33,701 nt of DNA, taken from NCBI GenBank assembly GCA_902785075.1, contig CACZXN010000027.1:1-33701 (forward strand). The letters run 5' to 3'. The notes beneath the pieces were generated by a model. It did no database searches. It saw only the letters and a list, made by a program, of their open reading frames with translations, and was not told where the DNA came from. The DNA is from an uncultured Bacteroidales bacterium (GTDB lineage Bacteria; Bacteroidota; Bacteroidia; Bacteroidales; Bacteroidaceae). The translations under genes were made by a program, and so were the position numbers. Within the stretch, counting starts at the first letter, position 1. Each line of letters begins with the position of its first letter. Shown in pieces: positions 15,057-22,768 of this stretch.

Positions 15057-16073
15057 TTATTCAATAATTATGGTTGTCCATCCATGAATATCTGGTTCCG
15101 TACCATATTGGATACCGCGTAGTTTATTATACAGTTTTGTGCAAATAGGGCCCGGTTTTCCGTCGGCGGAGAACACAAAACTTTGCTTAGTTTCCAAATC
15201 ATCAATCTTTGCGATTGGAGAAATAACGGCAGCAGTACCACAAGCTCCTGCTTCCTCGAAGGTTGAAAGTTCTTCCTCAGGAATCTGACGGCGTTCAACT
15301 TTCATACCCATATCCTCGGCCAACTGCATCAAGCTCTTGTTCGTGATTGACGGAAGAATACTAGTTGACTTAGGAGTGACATAGGTGTTGTTCTTTATTC
15401 CAAAGAAGTTTGCAGCACCACATTCATCCATATACTTCTTCTCCTTAGCATCGAGATAGAACTCACAACTGTAGCCCAAATCGTGTGCCATTTTGTTGGC
15501 ACGTAAGCTGGCTGCGTAGTTTCCTCCTACCTTATAGATACCTGTACCCAATGGTGCAGAACGGTCAAACTCGCGAATAATGACGTAAGGATTTGCAGCA
15601 AATCCGCCTTTGAAGTAAGGACCTACTGGGGTTACAAACATCAGAATAAGATACTCTGATGCAGGATGTACACCCACCTGAGCGCTGATGCCAATCATCA
15701 GTGGACGGATGTAGAGTGTAGCACCACTCTCATAAGGCGGTATGAAGCGTTGATTGAGCGTCACCACTTTCCTTACCATTTCCTCAAATAACTCTGTTGG
15801 CACTTCAGGCATCAAAATGCCTCGGCATGTTGACTGGAGGCGAGCTGCATTCTCGTCCATACGGAACACACGAACCTTTCCATCTGGACAACGATACGCC
15901 TTCAGGCCTTCAAAAGCCTCCTGACCATAGTGCAAACATGTTGCTGCCATGTGGAGAGGGATCGTCTCTTCACTACAAGTTTCTATCTCACCCCATTTGC
16001 CGTCTCTGTAATAGCAACGGACATTGTAATCGGTTTTGTTGTATCCAAAACCTATATTTGACCAATCCATCAT
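15057..16073 (-). CDS. ilvE: Branched-chain amino acid aminotransferase
   Basis: A PLP enzyme of fold type IV that interconverts leucine, isoleucine and valine with their 2-keto acids, using glutamate/2-oxoglutarate. It is 338 residues. The PLP lysine is Lys181 in GTGIYKVGGNYAASL, and the cofactor-contacting Glu217 is in MDECGAANFF. LHYGQEAFEGLKAYR (48-61) is the conserved substrate-site block, and GACGTAAVISPI is the phosphate-binding loop near the C-terminus. It is of the longer 'class II' type also found in eukaryotes. It is monocistronic with a -7 box TACATTTG on the minus strand at 16118-16125. Confidence 0.95.
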   Translation of the reverse strand: MMDWSNIGFGYNKTDYNVRCYYRDGKWGEIETCSEETIPLHMAATCLHYGQEAFEGLKAYRCPDGKVRVFRMDENAARLQSTCRGILMPEVPTELFEEMVRKVVTLNQRFIPPYESGATLYIRPLMIGISAQVGVHPASEYLILMFVTPVGPYFKGGFAANPYVIIREFDRSAPLGTGIYKVGGNYAASLRANKMAHDLGYSCEFYLDAKEKKYMDECGAANFFGIKNNTYVTPKSTSILPSITNKSLMQLAEDMGMKVERRQIPEEELSTFEEAGACGTAAVISPIAKIDDLETKQSFVFSADGKPGPICTKLYNKLRGIQYGTEPDIHGWTTIIIE

Positions 16074-16117
16074 GTTGTTTGTTATTTAAATGTTATGTGT
16101 TCGTTCGATTTCAACTG

Positions 16118-16125
16118 CAAATGTA
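16118..16125 (-). promoter_or_regulatory. -7 box for ilvE
   Basis: Minus strand TACATTTG (TAnnTTTG), 45 bp upstream of the start codon. Confidence 0.6.
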
Positions 16126-16334
16126 AGCATTCTTTTTCAAATACACATCATATTGCTGCCGAAATCATCAGAAAACCATGAAAATGTCAACGAACAGGTC
16201 GTTTTTCCCATACCATCAGTAAACTAACGCAAATCGTACTACGAAACACAAGCCAATAAAAACAAATCTAAGCGGGAACGATCTTGTTAACATTAGAGCG
16301 GACAGATGTATCTATGGATTGTACGAATAGAAAC
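16126..16334. other. Intergenic region without recognisable feature
   Basis: Between the ilvE promoter and the tRNA terminator. I see no open frame, repeat or hairpin worth naming. Confidence 0.4.
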
Positions 16335-16361
16335 AAAAAGGATGCACCTGATGGTACATCC
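16335..16361 (-). terminator. Terminator of the CAT-anticodon tRNA
   Basis: On the minus strand GGATGTACC, ATCA loop, GGTGCATCC (9 bp with one G-T pair) is followed by TTTTT. Confidence 0.8.
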
Positions 16362-16367
16362 CTTTTG

Positions 16368-16441
16368 TAGCGAGAGTGGGTCACGATCCCACGACCTCCG
16401 GATTATGAATCCGACGCTCTAACCAGCTGAGCTATCTCGCC
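16368..16441 (-). tRNA. tRNA with CAT anticodon, probably elongator Met
   Basis: A 74-nt cloverleaf on the minus strand: acceptor GGCGAGA/TCTCGCT (ending in a G-T pair), D arm GCTC/GAGC, anticodon arm TCGGA-TTCATAA-TCCGG, T arm GTGGG/CCCAC. The anticodon CAT fits Met. An Ile tRNA with lysidine-modified CAT is the alternative, and initiator features (G-rich anticodon stem) are absent. The T loop reads ATCGTGA rather than TTCRANY, which is unusual. CCA is not encoded. Confidence 0.9.
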
Positions 16442-16461
16442 CCGTTTTTGTTTTGCGGATG

Positions 16462-16491
16462 CAAAGGTACAAAATAATTGACAATTGACAA
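16462..16491 (-). promoter_or_regulatory. Promoter of the CAT-anticodon tRNA
   Basis: Minus strand TACCTTTG (16469-16462), with TTG 19 bp further upstream (16491-16489). Confidence 0.6.
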
Positions 16492-16510
16492 TTGATAATT
16501 GATAATTATT
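16476..16510. repeat. Heptamer tandem repeat AATTGAY
   Basis: AATTGAC twice, AATTGAT twice, then a degenerate AATTATT. It is A/T-rich and lies just upstream of the tRNA promoter. Confidence 0.7.
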
Positions 16511-16513
16511 TTG

Positions 16514-16585
16514 AAAAAACTGCTTTTTTTTCGTTTTGACTACGTCGATTTAAGAAATCTCAAGCGAAAAACGGTACAAAAGCAG
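16514..16585 (-). terminator. Terminator of the MFS transporter gene
   Basis: The stem is interrupted: CTGCTTTT pairs with AAAAGCAG (16520-16527 / 16578-16585) and CGTTTT with AAAACG (16532-16537 / 16568-16573). On the minus strand it is followed by TTTTTT (16519-16514). Confidence 0.6.
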
Positions 16586-16622
16586 GCATTTGGCAATTAT
16601 TTTTGCACCTCCTGCGTATCAG

Positions 16623-18071
16623 TTACACCTTGATTGGACTATATTTTGGAACCAATAGCTTCATAGCTACCCAAGAGATGAGGTAAGCGATGCCACAAAA
16701 GCAGAACATGATGAAGTAACCTGCTGGTTTACCTTCGAAGCCCATGAACTGGAAGGCTGAACCTGCGGCTTCTGCCGTATCGAACATGTTACCTGCTACT
16801 TTCTGTATAACCATCGAACCAAATCCTCCGGCTGTAGCTCCCACTCCTGTGATGGTAGCAATCGTGCTCTTTGGGAACATATCGCCAATCGTAGAGAACA
16901 GGTTAGCCGACCAAGCCTGATGGCCTGCAGCTGCGATACCAATAAGGATGGCTGGCCACCAAGGACTTTGTACGCCCAGAGGCTGTGCTGCAAGGGCAAC
17001 AAGTGGCAGGAAAGCGAAAATCAGCATCGCAAGCATACGTCCGCTGTAGGGGTGCATACCGCGTTTCTCTACAAAGAGTTTTGGCAGATAACCACCAAAG
17101 ATGCTGACAACCGTCACGATAGCATAAAGCGTAAATATCAGTCCTTGACCTAGTGGTTCAGAAGCCTTGATGCCAAATTGGTTCTGGAAGTACGATGGTG
17201 CCCAGAAGAGGAAGAACCACCATACGCCATCCGTAAGCAACTTTCCACAGATGAACGACCACGTTTGACGATAGGTAAAGCACTTGAAGAACGGAATGGC
17301 TTTTTCTTCCTTCTCCGCAACCTTTGCTGCAGCCTCTGCTTCATCGTCCTGATGGATATAGTCGAGTTCGGCTTGGTTCACATGCTTGCTCTTTTCTGGT
17401 TTATCATACATGAATTGCCAGAAGAACATCCAAAGGAATCCGAATGCACCTATGACAACAAATGCCCACTCCCAACCCAGACTCTTTGCCAATGGAGGTA
17501 TGCAGAGAGGAGCTGCAAGTGCTCCTACGCTGGCTCCTGCATTGAACAGAGAGGTTGAGTAAGCACGGTCTTTCTTTGGGTTGTATTCGGCTGTTACCTT
17601 GATAGCTGCTGGGAAGTTACCTGATTCTCCAAGTGCGAGAATGCCTCGACAGAAGAGGAACAGATAGACGGAGGTGGTGGAGAATGCCAAAGCTGCATTC
17701 GAACCAATCTTCGTAGCAGCTGCAAGGTCGGGCGAGCCTGTCAGCAACGAGGATCCGTAGCCACAGAGGGCATGAAGGCAGGCACCTGCACTCCAAACAC
17801 CAATACTCCACAGATAGCCCTTCTTAGTGCCCATCCAGTCGATAAACTTACCTGCGAACAGACAGCAAAGGGCATAGAAGATGCTGAAGAACGAGGTGAT
17901 GGTACCATAGTCGGCATCTGTCCAGCCAAATTCGGGTTTGATAAACTCTTCATACGTAAGACTAAGGACCTGACGGTCGAGATAGTTAATGGTGGTTGCC
18001 ACAAAAAGCAACGAACAAAGCCACCAACGCCAGTTAGTCATCAGCTTTGTTTGGGTAGATTCATTTGTCAT
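16623..18071 (-). CDS. MFS transporter, hexuronate (ExuT)-like anion:cation symporter
   Basis: A 482-residue inner-membrane carrier with about 12 hydrophobic helices. The start at 18071 (MTNESTQTKLMTNWRWW) is preferred to an ATG at 18098, which would leave almost no leader after the -7 box at 18101-18108. The ACS-family signature INYLDRQVLSL lies in helix 1. Other marks are GKFIDWMGTKKGYLWS in loop 2-3, RGILALGESGNFPAAIK (conserved in ExuT-type carriers) and a charged central loop (about 230-260). The closest characterised relatives move glucuronate/galacturonate with protons. That would fit a pectin-degrading organism with arabinanases nearby, but no uronate catabolism gene is adjacent. Confidence 0.85.
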   Translation of the reverse strand: MTNESTQTKLMTNWRWWLCSLLFVATTINYLDRQVLSLTYEEFIKPEFGWTDADYGTITSFFSIFYALCCLFAGKFIDWMGTKKGYLWSIGVWSAGACLHALCGYGSSLLTGSPDLAAATKIGSNAALAFSTTSVYLFLFCRGILALGESGNFPAAIKVTAEYNPKKDRAYSTSLFNAGASVGALAAPLCIPPLAKSLGWEWAFVVIGAFGFLWMFFWQFMYDKPEKSKHVNQAELDYIHQDDEAEAAAKVAEKEEKAIPFFKCFTYRQTWSFICGKLLTDGVWWFFLFWAPSYFQNQFGIKASEPLGQGLIFTLYAIVTVVSIFGGYLPKLFVEKRGMHPYSGRMLAMLIFAFLPLVALAAQPLGVQSPWWPAILIGIAAAGHQAWSANLFSTIGDMFPKSTIATITGVGATAGGFGSMVIQKVAGNMFDTAEAAGSAFQFMGFEGKPAGYFIMFCFCGIAYLISWVAMKLLVPKYSPIKV

Positions 18072-18100
18072 ATACGCTTGTTTTGTTTTGATTAGCAAGG

Positions 18101-18108
18101 CAAAGTTA
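18101..18108 (-). promoter_or_regulatory. -7 box for the MFS transporter
   Basis: Minus strand TAACTTTG, 30 bp upstream of the start codon. Confidence 0.6.
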
Positions 18109-18172
18109 CAAAAAGTTTAGGGTTTAGCGCGTAAAGTGTATGTTTTTTTTATAAAAAAATGAGTTTTTTGTT

Positions 18173-18180
18173 TAAATTTG
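18173..18180 (+). promoter_or_regulatory. -7 box for the sigma/anti-sigma operon
   Basis: TAAATTTG matches TAnnTTTG, 27 bp before the chosen start codon. It points to housekeeping rather than ECF-driven transcription for this module. Confidence 0.6.
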
Positions 18181-18206
18181 CAGTACTTATTCGTTATATA
18201 GGTGAG

Positions 18207-18701
18207 ATGACGCAAAAAGAGTTCGAACATATTGCCGGTCAAATGCACAGCAAGGCACTCCGTGTGGCTCGCATTTATGTGCCTTTGGAAGCTGATGCAG
18301 AGGATGTGGCTGGCGATGTGATGCTGAAGCTCTGGGCAATGCACGAGAAAGTACCTCCCGATGACAAAGTTGAGCATTTAGTTGGTATTCTGACGAGAAA
18401 TCGCGCAATCGACCTGTTACGAACTCAAAAGCAAGAGCGCTCGCTCAATGAGAGTTATGAGTTCTTAGAGGAAAGGAACCAGCACGACGAATTGGAATAC
18501 AAGGAACTGGAACAATGGCTCGAACGCGAAATCGACCGTCTGCCGCCCACTAATGCTATCATCCTGCGAATGCGACAGTTGGAACACCGTGAACTCGAAG
18601 ATATAGCATCTCTGCTCGGCATCACTAAGTCATCAGTCTCTACGCTTCTGGCACGAGCACGAAGACAATTACTCGAACGAATCAAACAAACGAAGTTATG
18701 A
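18207..18701 (+). CDS. ECF RNA polymerase sigma factor
   Basis: A 164-residue sigma factor. The ATG at 18207 (MTQKEFEHIAGQ) is used because the -7 box at 18173-18180 lies downstream of the longer in-frame ATG at 18159. Region 2 includes EADAEDVAGDVMLKLW (28-43) and LTRNRAIDLLRTQK. Region 4 contains HRELEDIASLLGITKSSVSTLLARARRQL. The stop overlaps the next start as ATGA, so it is translationally coupled to a single-span membrane protein that is the likely anti-sigma. The target genes are unknown. Confidence 0.92.
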   Translation: MTQKEFEHIAGQMHSKALRVARIYVPLEADAEDVAGDVMLKLWAMHEKVPPDDKVEHLVGILTRNRAIDLLRTQKQERSLNESYEFLEERNQHDELEYKELEQWLEREIDRLPPTNAIILRMRQLEHRELEDIASLLGITKSSVSTLLARARRQLLERIKQTKL

Positions 18702-19369
18702 ATAAGGACATACAGGACATACAACGACTGCTCGACCGTTTCCTGGAAGGGACATCGACACTTGACGAGGAAAAACGCCTTGCCGACTATTTCCGTACCC
18801 ATGAGGTGGATGAGGAATGGAGTGCTTACAAGGAAATGTTTGCGATGTTCGATAAAGGAGAAGTTGAGGTCAAGGAGAAGAAGAGCAGAGCGATTCCATT
18901 GTGGGTTTGGTTTGCAACAACAGCTGTTGCGGCAAGCATCGCAATCGTGTTCTTCCTTAACAATCAGGAGGGAAAGGTGCCTTCTGATGCTCCTTTGACT
19001 GCACAGGTTGATACTGCACAACCTAAGCAACCACAGCAGACCCAAACTGATACGATAATCATCCCCATGCAGGAACGCCCTACACAGCTGAAGCCGCAAG
19101 ATCCTGTTCGACAGTATCACCCACGCCCTTCACGTCCATTGTTGGCAAAGCAGACCCCTTCTATGGAGAGTATAACAGAGCATGAGGAAATAGCGGAAGC
19201 CACCCTTCTTGTCGAAAGTGAAGAGACTCAACTTTATGCTTCAACTGACACAATGACTTCCCAACCTCTTACTGTTGAGGAGCGATTGGAACAGCAGATA
19301 ACTCACTACATGCAGCAGATGGAACAGATACGTAACGATTTGGCGGTAATGAGCGAAGAAGAATACTAA
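18698..19369 (+). CDS. Single-span membrane protein, putative anti-sigma factor
   Basis: 223 residues. The N-terminal cytosolic part (1-65) has a helical, acidic pattern (LLDRFLEGTSTLDEEKRLAD) seen in anti-sigma-like proteins encoded beside Bacteroidales ECF factors. A membrane helix spans about 67-87 (PLWVWFATTAVAASIAIVFF). The periplasmic part is Pro/Gln/Thr-rich and begins SDAPLTAQVDT (96-106). The C-terminus is a short coiled helix ending MEQIRNDLAVMSEEEY. Both the DAPLTA.VDT motif and the IRxDLxVM tail recur in the protein at 22755. It lacks a FecR domain. The role is inferred from coupling to the sigma gene. Confidence 0.7.
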   Translation: MNKDIQDIQRLLDRFLEGTSTLDEEKRLADYFRTHEVDEEWSAYKEMFAMFDKGEVEVKEKKSRAIPLWVWFATTAVAASIAIVFFLNNQEGKVPSDAPLTAQVDTAQPKQPQQTQTDTIIIPMQERPTQLKPQDPVRQYHPRPSRPLLAKQTPSMESITEHEEIAEATLLVESEETQLYASTDTMTSQPLTVEERLEQQITHYMQQMEQIRNDLAVMSEEEY

Positions 19370-19387
19370 TATTAATTATAAATAGGT

Positions 19388-20245
19388 ATGAATATGAACA
19401 AAAAACTTTTATTTGTGGCTCTTGCCCTTAGTTTGGGTTTGAGCAGTAAGGCTCAGGTTGACCTCGTGCCTGACACCATCCTATATAACGAGGCTGACTT
19501 TATAAACACATTAACGTTTGGTCAGCCGAAGGTAACGGAGACTGTCGAGCCTGGTAGGAGAACAGTAAGGGCAACCTTCGACCCATTTAATGAGGGTTCA
19601 AATTCAAATGTGATGGATGTTCCGACGTCGGACTTCACCCGCTCCCTGAACTATTTCATCGAGAAGTTCACAGGAGTGGACAACGACTACAACCGTTCAC
19701 TCCTGCTGGTGATGAATGATTTCCTTGTGGAGAACTTGCGCGAGACACCAGAAGAAATAATAGACGTGGAGCATGCACGTAGGGCTTATGATACTCCATA
19801 TGCTGATAAAGTTCACAAAGTGAATCGAACAAAGTATATTGAGCGTGCCAAGATTGCTGAAACGGTCCTCTATTCCATGCGTCAGAAAGCGATGGAGAAA
19901 CGGTTGAATATGACATCGAATAGTCTGTCTCCTACGATGGAACGTTTGCTCAAAGGTAATGAGAAGGTGGTTGCAAATACCTATGCCCCAGAGGTTGTGG
20001 CGCAGGTGAAGATGATTTGCTCAAACTATCTCAAAGAGACATATACCAAGACTCAGGAGAATCTGTTGGTTCGATTGGGAGAGTATCTCGACGATGAGAT
20101 TCGTGCCAACCACATCAGTCGTCTGGCTGTGCAGGATATTATCAACGAACTGGACACACTGAAAAACCGCACCAGTTTCAATAAACTCAGGGATAAGATT
20201 TACGACATCATCCTCTCAGTGAACGAGGCAAGTGTCTATATGTAG
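19388..20245 (+). CDS. Secreted helical protein of unknown function
   Basis: 285 residues. A signal peptide (MNMNKKLLFVALALSLGLSSKAQ) is followed by a mature, mostly alpha-helical periplasmic or surface protein with no cysteine-rich, lipobox or beta-barrel features. I do not recognise a family. It lies 18 bp after the anti-sigma gene and ends at a strong terminator, so it is the third gene of a sigma / anti-sigma / effector operon. It may therefore be part of the sensing pathway rather than a target. Confidence 0.65.
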   Translation: MNMNKKLLFVALALSLGLSSKAQVDLVPDTILYNEADFINTLTFGQPKVTETVEPGRRTVRATFDPFNEGSNSNVMDVPTSDFTRSLNYFIEKFTGVDNDYNRSLLLVMNDFLVENLRETPEEIIDVEHARRAYDTPYADKVHKVNRTKYIERAKIAETVLYSMRQKAMEKRLNMTSNSLSPTMERLLKGNEKVVANTYAPEVVAQVKMICSNYLKETYTKTQENLLVRLGEYLDDEIRANHISRLAVQDIINELDTLKNRTSFNKLRDKIYDIILSVNEASVYM

Positions 20246-20284
20246 ATAACTCAAATAATTAGGTATTAAAAATGTTTGTATTGC

Positions 20285-20318
20285 AAATATCAGCAACTGC
20301 GAAGTTGCTGATATTTTT
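20285..20318 (+). terminator. Rho-independent terminator of the 18207-20245 operon
   Basis: A perfect 14-bp stem: AAATATCAGCAACT (20285-20298), GCGA loop, AGTTGCTGATATTT (20303-20316), followed by TT. Confidence 0.9.
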
Positions 20319-20366
20319 GATAGCCTTAGCTCTATTTTTTGCCGCCACTAAGGATATTTTTTATTT

Positions 20367-20482
20367 CCCCTAGGGGGAATTTCTGTTGCAGGTCGTGCAA
20401 CGTAGGTTGCAGGTCGTGCAACAGAGATTACCCTTAAGGGAAAAAACATTTATCCCTAGAGGTTGCATCTTTTTTATCTAGG
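20367..20482. repeat. Heterotypic phased palindrome array 1
   Basis: A series of different dyads with centres 21-22.5 bp apart. CCCCTAGGGGG (20367-20377) is followed by GTTGCA-GGTCG-TGCAAC twice (20385-20401, 20406-20422). Then come CCCTTAAGGG (20431-20440), CCCTAGAGG (20454-20462) and a weak CTAG-centred dyad near 20480. The same element with three GTTGCA dyads occurs at 33421-33558. Confidence 0.9.
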
Positions 20483-20525
20483 AAAGGCATTTGTGCAAAA
20501 GGAAAAGATTTTTCCATACAGACTC

Positions 20526-20556
20526 TTGGACATCTTGTGAAATCTTCGTATCTTTG
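20526..20556 (+). promoter_or_regulatory. Promoter of the TfoX-N gene
   Basis: TTGG (20526-20529), 19 bp, TATCTTTG (20549-20556): a good match to the TTTG-N19-TAnnTTTG architecture of Bacteroidetes. Confidence 0.75.
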
Positions 20557-20623
20557 CACTCAGAAAGGAATAGCAATCGCTACACCTTATTATATTATTA
20601 ATATAGAACAAAGCGAATGAATT

Positions 20624-20944
20624 ATGTCAAGTCGTTTGGATTTTGTACAATATATGGCCGACCAGTGCTCAGGAGCTGGGGAGATAACCTTTAAGAAGAT
20701 GTTTGGCGAATATGGCATCTATTGTGACGGAAAGATATTCGGGCTTATTTGCGACGACCACTTCTTCCTAAAGCCTACTGATGCAGCCCGTCCGCTGTTG
20801 CGAGTTGTCGAAATGCGTCCACCTTACGAAGGAGCAAAAGACTATTTCTATATTGCCGACGTAGACGATCGTGCTTATCTCTCCCAACTTGTGTACGAGA
20901 CATGCAAAGTGTTGCCTGCCCCCAAACCGAAGAAAAAACATTAG
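20624..20944 (+). CDS. TfoX N-terminal domain protein
   Basis: A 106-residue cytosolic protein consisting only of a TfoX/Sxy N-terminal domain. The motifs are ITFKKMFGEYGIYCDGKIFGLI (21-42; the FGxYGI.cdG block is diagnostic), FFLKPTDAARPLL, EGAKDYFYIADVDD and a C-terminal basic tail KPKKKH. In gamma-proteobacteria the full TfoX regulates competence. Stand-alone N-domains are widespread in Bacteroidetes and have no defined role. It is monocistronic with its own promoter and a hairpin downstream. Confidence 0.85.
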   Translation: MSSRLDFVQYMADQCSGAGEITFKKMFGEYGIYCDGKIFGLICDDHFFLKPTDAARPLLRVVEMRPPYEGAKDYFYIADVDDRAYLSQLVYETCKVLPAPKPKKKH

Positions 20945-20972
20945 TAAGTGCACTATTTTTCTCTTTAACTTG

Positions 20973-21036
20973 AACGATTTCCAGCTTTCTGTGTATGCAG
21001 ACATGAAAGAGCTCTGAAATCGTTTAATTTTTTAAA
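20973..21036 (+). terminator. Imperfect hairpin with T-run between TfoX-N and the next gene
   Basis: AACGATTTC (20973-20981) pairs with GAAATCGTT (21016-21024). An inner AGCTTTC pairs imperfectly with GAAAGAGCT, and TTTAATTTTTT follows. It either ends TfoX-N transcription or serves as the 5' leader structure of the gene at 21050, for which no clear -7 box is seen. Confidence 0.6.
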
Positions 21037-21049
21037 GAACAAAACAAAA

Positions 21050-22204
21050 ATGAAAAGAGTAATAATAGGTGTTTGGCTCGTGATGTTAAGCCTCAGTGCT
21101 GTCGCTCAGACCAAAGCCGTAAGAGTGGAAAGCCCAATTGTGGCAGAGAAAGATTTTGTGTGGTATGTAGAACAAAAAGAAGCGTGGAAAGCGCAGACGC
21201 AGAAGAATCCAAAGGACGAGAATGCTTGGCTGAATTATTATCATGCAGCCCACTACATGGGCTGGTGGGGCACTAGTTCCGACAGCATCGTTCGCCAAGT
21301 GATGAACGAGATGAAGCAAGCTATTCCCGATTCCTACACCTATAATTTCTGTGCCTATCGTGCTAATATTACAGGCCATTCTACAGAAACTGATGGTGAT
21401 CGATATGCTGAAGCTGCTCTGGCGAAATTGCCCGCAGAGATGCAGTTCTTCGATTACGACCAATGGGTGTGCTATTTAGCGATGAAAGGCGATGAACTTC
21501 GAATGAAGTCGATGGCCAAACGCTATTTCGATAGCGGCATCTACTCTGAGGACATCTTGCGCTATAGCTATAACGAACTGGAAAGTATGGATGGGGATGC
21601 GATATTTATAAGTAGCGGCGATGCAGCCATTATCCCCAAGTGGCTTATCCAGGAGGGAATGGGAAAGCATAAGGACAAAACCATCGTTTGCATTCCGTTT
21701 TTAGGCGTAAAAGAATATCGTGAGTGGTTGAACAAGAAACTAGGCATGACCTTGCCAGAATTGGAAGATGGAGGCTACGAAGACTATCAAGCCTACGAGC
21801 GTGCCGTGCTACAGTGCATTATAGACAAGTTTGGCAGTAAAGTTTATTTCTCAGCCACAACGCCCTCTTCGATACTGGAACCTTGGAAACAGAACCTCTA
21901 CAACGAGGGACTGCTACTGAAATACTCAAAGAAACGCTACGATAATCTCGCCATAAAGCGTCGCAATGTGGAAGAACGCTACATGCTGGAATATCTGCTC
22001 GTGTCATTCCGACCCGATTGGACTTCGGGCCAACGCCTCTCTGCCAACTATGCCGTGCTACTTGCCGACCTGCTTCCTTACTACGAGAGACATGATCAGA
22101 AACGCTACGACTGGCTGATGCGACGGCTGGTGAGCGGTATCAGCAACACAACGCTCAGCGAGGAAAAGAAGCAGGAATACATGAACGTACTGATAACACA
22201 GTAA
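21050..22204 (+). CDS. Secreted protein of unknown function, first gene of a sigma operon
   Basis: 384 residues with signal peptide MKRVIIGVWLVMLSLSAVAQ. The mature protein has two parts. An N-terminal helical half (NAWLNYYHAAHYMGWWG, a TPR-like pattern) is followed by a segment DAIFISSGDAAIIPKWLIQEG with KDKTIVCIPFLGVKEYREWL. That segment resembles the periplasmic 'GDNDT.P.WYLQE' part of DUF2723-type proteins, but only weakly. It ends 3 bp before the sigma gene, so secreted protein, sigma factor and membrane protein form one operon. A periplasmic input domain for that module is a reasonable inference, not a demonstrated one. Confidence 0.65.
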   Translation: MKRVIIGVWLVMLSLSAVAQTKAVRVESPIVAEKDFVWYVEQKEAWKAQTQKNPKDENAWLNYYHAAHYMGWWGTSSDSIVRQVMNEMKQAIPDSYTYNFCAYRANITGHSTETDGDRYAEAALAKLPAEMQFFDYDQWVCYLAMKGDELRMKSMAKRYFDSGIYSEDILRYSYNELESMDGDAIFISSGDAAIIPKWLIQEGMGKHKDKTIVCIPFLGVKEYREWLNKKLGMTLPELEDGGYEDYQAYERAVLQCIIDKFGSKVYFSATTPSSILEPWKQNLYNEGLLLKYSKKRYDNLAIKRRNVEERYMLEYLLVSFRPDWTSGQRLSANYAVLLADLLPYYERHDQKRYDWLMRRLVSGISNTTLSEEKKQEYMNVLITQ

Positions 22205-22207
22205 GCA

Positions 22208-22768
22208 ATGCTGATACCTCTGAGACTATCGGATCAGTCCGATGAACAGCTGATGAAACGAGCTGCACGAGGAAACGACCGTGCGTTCGAAGAACTCTAC
22301 AACCGTCATGCTCGACGGTTGCAGGGCTTCTTCGTCCGCAGGCTTGGCGATGATGCCGACTTGGCTGCCGATTTCATGCACGATACCTTCCTGCGGCTTT
22401 ATGCTGCCCGCGAGACTTATCGTGAAGGTCGTAACTTCCGCACTTGGCTTTTCACCATCGCTTACAACCTATGCAGAAATCACCATCGCAATCAGTTAAC
22501 GATTATTTCTGACGAAGGAATAGACATCACTGATGATGCCAACTTCGAAGTAGATTTAGAAATGAAAGACCTTCACGATGCACTGCGAGAGGTACTTCGA
22601 AAACTACCCGAACCTTACGCGATGCTATTTTCACTCCACTATGAAGAAGAGCTGACTATTCCACAAATAGCACACATCGTGGACCTACCAGAAGGCACAG
22701 TGAAGTCACGCCTGCATAAAACAATGAATATCATCAAACAAAACCTAAAACAATATGAACATCACTGA
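22208..22768 (+). CDS. ECF RNA polymerase sigma factor
   Basis: 186 residues, with canonical ECF regions. Region 2 runs from DEQLMKRAARGNDRAFEELYNRH through LAADFMHDTFLRLYAA (about 52-67) to NFRTWLFTIAYNLCRNHHR. Region 4 is LPEPYAMLFSLHYEEELTIPQ and IAHIVDLPEGTVKSRLHK. It sits 3 bp after a secreted-protein gene and overlaps the next gene by 14 bp, so all three are coupled. It is of the same general type as the sigma domain in the fusion at 9792. Confidence 0.93.
   Translation: MLIPLRLSDQSDEQLMKRAARGNDRAFEELYNRHARRLQGFFVRRLGDDADLAADFMHDTFLRLYAARETYREGRNFRTWLFTIAYNLCRNHHRNQLTIISDEGIDITDDANFEVDLEMKDLHDALREVLRKLPEPYAMLFSLHYEEELTIPQIAHIVDLPEGTVKSRLHKTMNIIKQNLKQYEHH

Noticed and set aside
16476-16510. 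AATTGAY heptamer repeat as a regulatory array
   Set aside because: Simple A/T-rich microsatellite without dyad symmetry. It may act as an UP-like element for the tRNA promoter, but I see nothing beyond that.
18455-19120. Long minus-strand open frame opposite the sigma and anti-sigma genes
   Set aside because: It is low-complexity, Ser/Arg/Cys-rich, without a family signature, and fully antisense to two coupled genes with clear identity.
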